Shown: positions 36,514-45,800 of the stretch, piece by piece
How positions within the stretch are numbered: the stretch's first letter is position 1
Layout of the letters: every line of letters begins with the position of its first letter
NCBI GenBank assembly: GCA_009761415.1
Contig: QUOL01000029.1
Span: forward strand, 79,543-143,542
From: Sarcomyxa edulis
Lineage: Eukaryota > Basidiomycota > Agaricomycetes > Agaricales > Mycenaceae
Direction of reading: 5' to 3'
Length of the DNA stretch: 64,000 bases
Notes under the pieces: model-generated
Seen by the model: the letters and a program-made list of their open reading frames with translations, nothing else
Told to the model about the DNA's origin: nothing
Databases searched by the model: none
Translations under genes and position numbers: made by a program

Positions 36514-37150
36514 TTAAGCAAATACATTCAAGAGACGTGACCCTTGTGCTGCTGGAGCTGCGCCCATGGTAGAAGTTGTGTTGGAGTCAAAAGAAGACCC
36601 TACACTTGGCCCTGCTGCAACTGAGGCGGATGCCGATGTCGACTCGGAGGCTGGTGAGCTATGAGCTGTGCTTTCGCTTGACCCCTCAGCACCTGTGTCG
36701 AAGCGAGCGTTGTCTTGTTGAACGAGTTGATCAACAAAGCTTGAAAACAATGAGTATATTGGCACAGATTATAATGAAGGAGAGACGAACTATTTCCACT
36801 TGCTCCCCGTCAATTTACGCGATCCAAATTCCTCCGATTTCTTGATGAAATACGCATCAACAGACCCCCAGAAGTCGAGACCGTTAGCAATGCGACCACC
36901 ACCACGTCTTCGCTTTTTTGGTGCAGGTGTTGCAGCGGCCGTCGTGCTATCCTGGGAGGCTTCCTCTTCGTCTATTCCCACCAGGATCGCATTATCTAGA
37001 GCAAAGCGTCGCTATAGAATCCTATGTCAGCATCATAGAAGCAACTGAAAGAGGATGCTAACGCACCAGAAGAGCGTTGTGGATTGTAAATCCAGTATCT
37101 ATTGTCGCACCAACACCACCATGCTTGTACTTTTGCATCGACTGGTACGT
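36514..37150 (-). pseudogene. Small hypothetical gene split by the gypsy insertion
   Basis: Three minus-strand exons are readable. The first, from the LTR border to about 37072, contains YQSMQKYKHGGVGATIDTGF. The second spans about 37015-36790 and contains RRFALDNAILVGIDEEEASQ, a PKKRRRGGG basic patch and DFWGSVDAYFIKKSEEFGSR. The third, about 36752-36514, contains FVDQLVQQDNARFD and a Ser/Ala-rich tail. I have seen DFWxxVDxYF-type proteins in Agaricomycetes but cannot name a function. The retroelement begins at 37151 inside the first exon. The missing 5' part continues beyond the element at 49040 on the same strand (frame reading ..GACSLTKFT). The gene is interrupted by 11.9 kb. Confidence 0.5.
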
Positions 37151-38053
37151 TGTCATACCTCCAAAATGTTTGGAGTAAAGACATGGTTAAGGGTTAGCAT
37201 GCTGCGTTTCAGAATTCTAGTGGATTCTCCAGAGAAAGCCACATACTACCAAACGCGACTCGGGGATTCGAGAATTTAGATTTGGGTCAGATTATAAGGA
37301 ATTTGTCTTGACAGTCTTATCAGGACTTCAGACGGCTTACGATGGGTTAGCAGTTTCTTTTCCTTTCATTTTACTTTTACTATAGTTATTCTTAGTGCAA
37401 GGAGGCTGTGACTACACAGCCTTGCACAGCTTCAAAAGATCCGGTAACCACACAGCCTTGCATAGCCTCGCACAGGTTTTGCATAGCCTTTCCGCTGACT
37501 AAACGCCAGATTTGGAGCAGTATATAAAGGGACTCTTTTGATAACTTTTGGTCGTCCAACTTTCTACCCCCAAATAGTTAGTTACCTGCTAGTAGTAACC
37601 AGTGCTCCAATAACACTCTTATCTACTACCTTTTGCGCTATAAGCTAAGTTTGCTGTCTCCGTGACTATAGGTACTTAAGGAAAGTGCCTCTTGTTTGTT
37701 TCCCATCGTACTCAAGTTGATCCGAATATCAACTATCGCTCCGTGCATCCGATCAGCCCCGGACGACTGATCCTCCGTTATCGATTTCCGTTCAGGACCG
37801 TGTGCCTGATACTCCGTGAAGCTCTCCGTGACTTAGTCCTCCGTGGACTCTCAGAAGTACCAAGTTCAAGACTTGGTCTAGTTTTGTTGATTTCCGAAGG
37901 TTTGTTTCTTGGCGGTTGTCGTACTGACCATTTGTTGTTCTTCAGAGAATTACACACATTTGGTGATTCAAGTACACTCTCCCTCCAAATTCAAATAGTC
38001 CGAATAACGTATATTCCGACTGCGCTTATATTCAACTGAATATTTGTGTGACA
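37151..38053 (+). repeat. 5' LTR of the gypsy element
   Basis: 903 bp, TG..CA ends, direct copy of 48137-49039. It contains several CACAGCCTTGCA words near 37410-37480, which may be enhancer repeats, and a TATA box. Confidence 0.95.
37521..37528 (+). promoter_or_regulatory. TATA box in the 5' LTR
   Basis: TATATAAAGG at 370 nt into the LTR is the expected start of the U3/R boundary region. The same site is in the 3' LTR. Confidence 0.7.
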
Positions 38054-38057
38054 TAAC

Positions 38058-38074
38058 TGGAGCCCACCGCGAGG
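38058..38074 (+). other. Primer binding site
   Basis: TGGAGCCCACCGCGAGG lies 4 nt after the 5' LTR. Its complement ends GGTGGGCTCCA. A U73 discriminator before CCA is a feature of eukaryotic tRNA-Cys, so tRNA-Cys is the probable primer. The same 17 nt follow the LTR at 50965. Confidence 0.7.
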
Positions 38075-38171
38075 GAGGTTGCTTCAATCATCATACAGTT
38101 GCGTCAGTCCGATCACCTCCCGATCTATTGAATAGCCGATTTCCCCCATACCCTTTCCCTAGTATCCTATC

Positions 38172-41100
38172 ATGACGACATCTACGACTCCCCGATCGGT
38201 AATTGATATGCCGGTTGCGGGAACCAAATATGCACCGAAGAAGTTTACCGGTAAATACACCGAGATCAAGAAATTCATTCAGCACTATGAACGGCTCTTG
38301 GGTCAGAACCAAGTCACCGACGAAAAGGAAAAGTGCGAAAGCATCATTCCTTACTGTTCTACCAAGGTCGGATCCTTCATTGAAGCTCTGGAGCACTATA
38401 ACACTCCAAATTGGGCAGAGTTGAAGAAAGATATTCTGAAATACTATGACGAGGATCGCGCAAAGCAGAGATATCGACCACGTGATCTCAAAGCTCACAC
38501 CCGAAAGACCAAGCAAGGCTCGATCCGAAATCTTACACAATGGAAAAAGTACTGCAGGCGATTCATTCGCATTGGAGGCTTTTTGCTGTCAAAGAAACAG
38601 ATATCGGAAACGGAGTATCTACTTAGCTTCTGGCAGGGAATCCCGAGAGAGTTACGGGAGACCTTGAAAGACAAGCTAGCCATTGCGCTCCCAAAGCACG
38701 ACATTACCAAACCATACTCCTATATTGAAGTGAACTCAGCCGCCGAAAGACTCTTTCAAAGAAACGACTTTATGACAATGGCACTTGATCCGGACGACTC
38801 AAGCGACGAGGACTCATCCGATGAATCGGAAGATACTGAAAGTTCAAGTAGTGATTCGGATAGTGACAGCGACAGTGACAGTAAACGAAAGAAACACAAG
38901 AAGAAGAAGGCGTCGAAGAAAGAGAAAGGAAAGCGCAAGCATACCAAAGACAAGGACGAAGTCAGTGATGATGAAGAAACTAAAGGTACAAAGGGAATTT
39001 CGGAGCTGGAAGGACTGATGCATCAGATGGGTATGCTCTCGGTCAACGATGTGGAATACGGACTTGCCTATTTCAAAGCCATTTCACTTGATCCCAAATT
39101 GGCTCAGTGCATTCGGAGCCCGGTTCTAGCTAATTCAGTTCAACCTTCAAGTTTACCTCCACAACCCACTTATAACGCCACACAATACCCTCGACCTGCA
39201 GCTGTAAGCGTGCCGCGCGAAGAAAAACGGTGTTATGGATGTAGCGAAGTAGGGCATACGGTTCCCTTCTGCCCCAAACTGCTCGAATATATCGCTGCCG
39301 GAATTATAAAGAATGACCCTGTTACTCGACGAATGATCATGGTAGATGGGACGGACATACCAAGGATGCGAGGAGAAAATATGGTCCAGGCATTGGCTCG
39401 CGTCGCTCCTCCAAAGACAAATTTCTTGACGGTTAAACAGCTGGTTTCAGGGTTTTATAGTCGAGCGGGAAAAGAAGTGGACTTACAGGAAAGTTTCTGC
39501 GAAGAGATCGACGACGAAAGTGATAGTGACGGCGAAGAAGAAGTTGAGAAGGAAGAAAGCGATGATGCAGACGAGGTATACGTGGTGAATGCGCTGAATT
39601 CCGAAGATGAGTATTCGGACACTCTTGTGCGAGTCATGCCAGCTGAACGTACCGTTAAGTCAACGACCACCGCAAGAAGGAAGATTTTTGATGGGGTCCA
39701 CTTGCCGCCCTTGGATAAGGGAAATGGAAAGGTGAAAAGACCTCCTCCTGATGCGGTATTTCGACCAACAGCAAGAGGAAATGTGAAGGGAAAGCCAGGA
39801 AGGGCATCCGAGCCCTCAACCCAAGGTTCCGGACCTGCAAGAATTGACGAAGCATCTAGGACCCTTCCGGCGGAAGAAATGGCCAGTCCAGAACTTATTC
39901 CGGTAGACGTGAGGCGAGAACGAGTTACGGTACGAGATTTGGTGGACCAGGACGTTACAATGCGAGAAATCAAAAAGGATCGACCGAGTGCGCAGCGAAA
40001 TTCCAGAAAAGAGACTAAAGAACCGCGACAAGAAGACAGGGCGCAGGGGAAGCAAGAGGAGGCGAAAGAAAAGCCTAAAGTAACGGGACGGCAATCCGCT
40101 GTGTCAGCAAAGGTCCAAAGCTCCAAAGTCCTGGATCAAATTCTCGACTTACCGATTTCGTTGCCGTTACGAGATGTCTTAGGGACGTCCAAAGAGCTAA
40201 GCGTAGAATTGGCTGAGCAGCTGAAGCCTCGAAATTCCAAGACATTGATGGAGAACGCAAAGGTGGAGAGGCTATCGGTGATGGCGATTACCCACCAGAC
40301 ACGAACAAGAGGCGTGTTAATCGAACTTCGAATGGAATGTGATAATAGGCCAGTTTCGGCTTTCATTGACACGGGTTCCCAGCTGAACGTTGTGAGTGCA
40401 AGACTTGTACACTCGACAATTCGAAGACCTATTGACAGAACCAAGGAGATTAGTATGGGAGATGCGAACGGCGGCGAAGGAACTTTGATCGGCTTGATAG
40501 AAAACGTACCTTTGTCGTGCGGTGCCGTGCACACTAAGGCCAACATGTTTGTGGGAGAGAACGTCCCCTTTGATCTGCTATTAGGAAGGCCGTGGCAGCG
40601 TGGTAACTTGGTATCAATTGACGAAAGGCTCGATGGAACGTACCTTTTGTTCAAAGATCCTAGCACCCTGATGCCTAGGTACGAGATTCTGGCCCAACCT
40701 GACGGATTATCTTCAATGTTCCAGCCTCGAAGAGACACTCGAGTGTCTGCCGCGACCTTTTTCATGCGAACGTGGAACAACGAGAGTAAGGAAGAAGAGG
40801 GGAATGAGAACGCCAAGGAACATTTCGGAATGATTGTGCTCCGGCAATTAAAAAGAATTATTTTTAATTTTGGAAACACGATCGGATCCATGATTGGGGC
40901 CTTTGGCGCTCGCCACTTATCTCCAATCCTATCGGCTATCTCCGCAAAATTTTCTTCAATGCAGAACTTACAAAGTTCAGATACTCATGTAACGCCAAGG
41001 TCCCCTACGCCCAGTAGTCCAGACACTATGGGCAGGATTCTCGATATCGTATCTATAAGACAGTTGTCCCTTCAAGGCAGGGGGAGATATAAAGCCGAAG

Positions 41101-42872
41101 TCTCCGTCTTCAACCAGCCATCAATCATTTCTTCAATGTATCATCAATCCGACGTCCGTTCTCACTTACCTCCCAACCAAATTCTTACTCGCTCTCGGAT
41201 CCATGACCCGGGTCCGTTCGATATTCCGTTTGTCAACGAGTCACCTTTCCGTACACTTCACCACGTTGCTCAGAGTCAGCTTGACGCGTTCTTCGATCAT
41301 GTACCTCTTCGACGTCGAACCATTTTCATGGCTACCGAGCAGGGTGCAGTTCTCGAGCCAGCGTACGACGAGCACGGACACTTTGTGCGTGAATTTGCTT
41401 TGCCAAACGCCTGTGTCGTGGTCAGCAACACAGAAACTGGCTTGCCCAGTCAGATGACAGGCCACCTCCTTGCACGACTCTACGAGACACCTCCTCAAGG
41501 CCCTACTAGGTGGCCTCTTGAGTCAGTCACTCACGCCAGTCCATTCATTGCTAATATCATCACCCACGTCTCCGCGTGTCATGCTGCCGCCGAAGCTGCG
41601 AATCCTCCTCCTCCCCATAATCCCGTAAATCCGCCTTCCAGTGTAGAATCTCCGCTTCGTGCTCCCACTCCGCCGTCCACGCCAGCTTTCATCAGGTTTC
41701 CGATTGTGCCAATAACGTTGCCGCGTGAGTTTGTGAATGGTCGGATTCCGGGCGGGCTTCCCTCCTTCCTAGACCTTAGTTCCCCATCTCCACCTCCTCT
41801 CGTATCTCCAATAATACAATCTCCACGCCCTCAGGTTGCAGCGCTACCCACCCGGGAGCTCGAACGAAGCCTAGAGCGTGCTTCCGAACGCAGTGTTGCG
41901 AGCGACTCCGCCACTACAGAGATTCCTCGAGCAGCTACAGCGCCTGTTTCTATTCATGAACTGTACGTCGAACGCTTACGGCTCGCTTTCAAACTCCGTT
42001 TGTTCATCAATTCTCCCCTCCAAAGAACACGCAGTGTCCCCAACCTGAAACGCTCAGCGTCCGCAATGGGTTCCAGTTCAGAAACCGACTCCGACGAGGG
42101 TTTTAACCGATACGTTCGCCATGTACGCCGTAACCTTCGAGTCACGGAATGGTTGCTCAACACGGATTCATCGGAGGAAGGACCTCCACCTTCAGAATCA
42201 GAAGAAGACATTGCGCCATACGACTCCCCCATTCACCTTCCACATTCGTCGTCTATCGCAGTGCAGCTTGTACCCACTGTTTTATCCCCCGGCTCGGCTA
42301 TGTCCGAAGATAGAAGTATCAGCCCTGAGTCGTTGGCCCCCGTATCGTCCGCGTCCCAGTCGTCAAATGCTTCCAGCTCATCGTCTCTTGAGTTCGTTCA
42401 GTCGATTGCGGCGGAAGCCGCCGCGGTTGGCTCGGAAACAGACTCTGGGCTTGAGCAGAAGACAAGTCATCGCTCGCCCTCTCGTCAACGCCATATTGAT
42501 TTTTCGTCAGACGATTCAGAGCTTTCAACCGAAGAAATTAAGGCGATAGTACACGAGGACATTCCCAACGATCCTAGCGCGCTCTACCACGGAAAACACG
42601 ACATCGTCATCATCTATTACTTCCGCAACGCCAACAAGATTGCTTATTCGGAAATGTTTCGCGACTTACAGGAGCGCCTGCCGGGTTCCTTCGAGGACGA
42701 AACCCTGGTCGAGCAAACTCTGGATCTCGACAGGTGCTTTGACAGTCTTCCGAGGGACGAGTGGGAGGGAGGTTTCTGTGCGTACGAGCCAGTTGTACCC
42801 GCCGACCTTGCGTGGAGGACGACTTTTGAGCCGTTCGAGCAAGAGCGTATGAAGAAAGAGTACGGTGTGTAG
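38172..42872 (+). CDS. Gag-protease polyprotein with a long C-terminal extension
   Basis: A 1566-codon frame. Residues 1-210 form a helical capsid-like Gag (KKFTGKYTEIKKFIQHYERL). An acidic Ser/Asp run and a Lys-rich patch follow (about 205-270). A CCHC zinc knuckle, CYGCSEVGHTVPFC, lies near 354-367. Next comes a charged linker and then an aspartic protease domain with the active site FIDTGSQLNVV (about 733) and the second motif LLLGRPW. The last 700 residues are unusual. They are Pro/Ser-rich, low in known motifs, and end with a compact segment (HDIVIIYYFRNANKIAY.., FEPFEQERMKKEYGV). Most gypsy elements end this ORF near the protease. The start ATG lies 97 nt after the PBS. Pol follows in the +1 frame 22 nt after the stop, so it needs reinitiation or splicing. 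Confidence 0.9.
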   Translation: MTTSTTPRSVIDMPVAGTKYAPKKFTGKYTEIKKFIQHYERLLGQNQVTDEKEKCESIIPYCSTKVGSFIEALEHYNTPNWAELKKDILKYYDEDRAKQRYRPRDLKAHTRKTKQGSIRNLTQWKKYCRRFIRIGGFLLSKKQISETEYLLSFWQGIPRELRETLKDKLAIALPKHDITKPYSYIEVNSAAERLFQRNDFMTMALDPDDSSDEDSSDESEDTESSSSDSDSDSDSDSKRKKHKKKKASKKEKGKRKHTKDKDEVSDDEETKGTKGISELEGLMHQMGMLSVNDVEYGLAYFKAISLDPKLAQCIRSPVLANSVQPSSLPPQPTYNATQYPRPAAVSVPREEKRCYGCSEVGHTVPFCPKLLEYIAAGIIKNDPVTRRMIMVDGTDIPRMRGENMVQALARVAPPKTNFLTVKQLVSGFYSRAGKEVDLQESFCEEIDDESDSDGEEEVEKEESDDADEVYVVNALNSEDEYSDTLVRVMPAERTVKSTTTARRKIFDGVHLPPLDKGNGKVKRPPPDAVFRPTARGNVKGKPGRASEPSTQGSGPARIDEASRTLPAEEMASPELIPVDVRRERVTVRDLVDQDVTMREIKKDRPSAQRNSRKETKEPRQEDRAQGKQEEAKEKPKVTGRQSAVSAKVQSSKVLDQILDLPISLPLRDVLGTSKELSVELAEQLKPRNSKTLMENAKVERLSVMAITHQTRTRGVLIELRMECDNRPVSAFIDTGSQLNVVSARLVHSTIRRPIDRTKEISMGDANGGEGTLIGLIENVPLSCGAVHTKANMFVGENVPFDLLLGRPWQRGNLVSIDERLDGTYLLFKDPSTLMPRYEILAQPDGLSSMFQPRRDTRVSAATFFMRTWNNESKEEEGNENAKEHFGMIVLRQLKRIIFNFGNTIGSMIGAFGARHLSPILSAISAKFSSMQNLQSSDTHVTPRSPTPSSPDTMGRILDIVSIRQLSLQGRGRYKAEVSVFNQPSIISSMYHQSDVRSHLPPNQILTRSRIHDPGPFDIPFVNESPFRTLHHVAQSQLDAFFDHVPLRRRTIFMATEQGAVLEPAYDEHGHFVREFALPNACVVVSNTETGLPSQMTGHLLARLYETPPQGPTRWPLESVTHASPFIANIITHVSACHAAAEAANPPPPHNPVNPPSSVESPLRAPTPPSTPAFIRFPIVPITLPREFVNGRIPGGLPSFLDLSSPSPPPLVSPIIQSPRPQVAALPTRELERSLERASERSVASDSATTEIPRAATAPVSIHELYVERLRLAFKLRLFINSPLQRTRSVPNLKRSASAMGSSSETDSDEGFNRYVRHVRRNLRVTEWLLNTDSSEEGPPPSESEEDIAPYDSPIHLPHSSSIAVQLVPTVLSPGSAMSEDRSISPESLAPVSSASQSSNASSSSSLEFVQSIAAEAAAVGSETDSGLEQKTSHRSPSRQRHIDFSSDDSELSTEEIKAIVHEDIPNDPSALYHGKHDIVIIYYFRNANKIAYSEMFRDLQERLPGSFEDETLVEQTLDLDRCFDSLPRDEWEGGFCAYEPVVPADLAWRTTFEPFEQERMKKEYGV

Positions 42873-42894
42873 GCGGGACGTCTTACCGAGTTGA

Positions 42895-45800
42895 TTGCGA
42901 TCCGAGAAGAACTCCAGCACGGAATCTGCTACCTTTTGGAGATCTTATGCGGACGAAACCTCGGGGATGAAGTCGAGAGACGACGAATTTATCCCGGTAG
43001 CTTCCTTCATGACTTTCCCGTCAATCGTTCCGGCATCGTCACCGAGCATGAGTTTCGCTTTCTTGTTTCCCTCGTCGACCTCTTCCGAAAGCAAGGCTGC
43101 AATCGCGTGGCGGACGAAATATATAACACTCTTCGCATCTGCTTTCATGACTTCACAGCCATCCGGGCCATGTTGGACGATAAAGTATTCGACGCAGAAC
43201 ACACCAAATGGATGGGATTCGGTCTTGAACGCATTGACTAGAGGAGGGGTATCCAAAAGTACGTTTTGTAAATCTAAAAGGTCTTCGAGCGCTTACATCC
43301 CCTCATGGACGTCAAGCTCGTCAGGATTATCCCCCTCCCCACAGTTGTCATCTCCCTGGCCTTCCTCCATTTTCAAACCTCGTATTTGTCACTACCATGT
43401 ACAACAAACTCTGCCGACACCCACTGAGGCTCGAACTTCATCGTTCCCCGCGGACCCGGCAAAGACGACCGACAACCATTGCCGACTCGTAGTCTCGATG
43501 TCATCCTACTTACGCTTTACTCGTTCAAGCCTCTCTAACAATGTTACCTCATGTTGGCCATTGCGGTTCAGCTCGTACCTATATGCTTCCATTTCTTCCG
43601 GGTTTTCAAGTCTGCATACTGTCCTTACAAGTTGGGATTTAGCTTCTCGTAGCTCATTTTGTGTACCGAACCAATTTTCATTGAGTTCAACTAATTCGGT
43701 GCCCAGTTTGACTTCGAAGAATTCTTTCGGTCCCAATATTTGGCGCTGTTTTTCCGTAAGGCTATCGGACTCTGAATCGGAGTGTCCTCAGCTCGCAGAA
43801 GAGTCAGAGTCGGATGACAAAGAGGATACGGATGCCGAGGAAGAGGATGAAAGTGACCTTTACTTCTTATGCCCCGAGGATAACACAGCTGATGCTCAAG
43901 CATTCACCATGTACAAGAGAGTAGACAAGAAGGTCCACCCTGTATCAGGAACGTTCCCTCAGGAGGCGCAAGTTCGAAGAACTATTCCCGAAGATCCGTT
44001 ACTGTCACTTCCGTACTTAACAAAGACTCCTCCCGAGTTTGTGCCGACGGCCAAGTTGACTGAGGAACGACTTGCACAGTTAAACGTCAACGGAGATAAC
44101 TTTCTTTGGCCAGAGGAAGAGAAGCTGTTCAAACACATTATGTTGCTAAACGAAGAAGCAATCGCCTTCGAAGAGAAGGATCGAGGAACATTGAAAGAAT
44201 CTTATTTTTCCCCGTATATAATTCCGACAGTCCCACATACGCCTTGGGAATACAAAAACATTCCGATTCCGCCAGGAATAAAAGAGAAGGTACTTGACCT
44301 GTTGAAATCCAAGATAGAAGCGGGAGTCTATGAGCCAAGCCAGTCAGCCTATCGATCGAGATGGTTTTGCGTGTTGAAGAAGAATGGGAAGTTGAGAATT
44401 GTCCATGACCTTCAGCCATTAAACAAGGTCACAATCCGAGATGCAGGGCTACCACCAATTGTGGATGACTTTGTAGAAGGATTTGGTGGCCGACAATGCT
44501 ATACCGTCTTCGACCTATTCTGGGGATTTGATGCTCGAAAGACGCATCCTGATAGTCGTGATCTGACTGCATTCCTCACACCGCTTGGACTTCTTCGCAT
44601 CACATCATTGCCAATGGGATTTACGAACTCTCCTGCCGAATTTCAGAAATGTATGGTCTTTATTCTACAAGACGAAATCCCCCACATTGCACATATTTTC
44701 ATTGACGACTTACCTATCAAGGGACCCAAGACCCAATACCTAGACAATGAAGGAAAGCCGGAGACGCTAAAGGAGAATCCAGGAATCAGGCGCTTCATTT
44801 GGGAACACGCAGTTGATGTACACCGCATTATGCACAGAATCAAGTGTGCCGGTGCTACTTTTGCCCCCAAGAAAGCCCAGATTTGTCGCCCTGAAGTACT
44901 CATTGTTGGTCAGAAGTGCACACCTATGGGAAGGCTTCCAGATGATGATAAAGTTGAGAAGATTTTGAAATGGGGTCCGTTGACAAATCCACGAGAAGTC
45001 AGACGCTTTTTGGGATTATGCGGAACTGTGAGAATCTGGATCAAGGATTACTCGCTTCTGGTCAAACCTCTAACGGAACTGTATCGACAAGGATTCGAGT
45101 TTGAATGGAATGAGCGCCGGCAGAAAGCCTTTGACCACATCAAAACTTTGGTCGCGTCTGCACCAGCTCTTCGTGCCATTGACTATGAATCAGACCTTCC
45201 AGCATTTCTGTCGGTGGATTCAAGCTTCAAAGCTGTAGGCTTAATTCTGTCCCAGCTAGACGAACAAGGAAGAAGGCGACCAGCTAGATATGGATCAATT
45301 CCCATGAGCGAGCGAGAGTCCCGCTATTCTCAGCCAAAGCTAGAATTGTTTGGACTTTATCGAGCACTCCGACACTGGAGGCTATATCTGATTGGTCTCA
45401 AGAATTTCAATGTGGAAGTAGACGCGCAGTACATCAAGGGAATGCTCAATGAACCAGATCTTCAACCGAATGCGGCCATCAATCGCTGGATTCAAGGAAT
45501 CTTAATGTTTGATTTCAAACTCATTCATGTTCCTGCCACGCGGTTTAAAGGGCCTGATGCTTTATCTCGTAGAGAACCAACCTCTGATGAAGAAGTAGTT
45601 AGCGATGACGACTCTTGGCTTGACGACATTGCATTGCTTACTTTCATTCCCGATCACAAATTACCACCTTTTGATCTGTCAGCATCTCAAAGTCTCCCCT
45701 ATTCACCGCAGAGCCTTCCATCATGCCAAGTGAATGCCGCACGGATAGCTCAAGAACGATCTTTGCTGGACATCCAGAAATTTCTCAAGACTTTGGAAAC

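Noticed and set aside
37692..38039. 115-aa open frame in the LTR (also at 48678-49025)
   Set aside because: It lies entirely in the LTR, overlaps the leader region after the TATA box and has no recognisable motif; the two copies are the same because the LTRs are the same.
39455..40126. 223-codon minus-strand frame opposite gag
   Set aside because: Ser/Thr/Phe-rich composition is the mirror of the acidic and Lys-rich Gag linker; the plus strand holds the knuckle and protease motifs.
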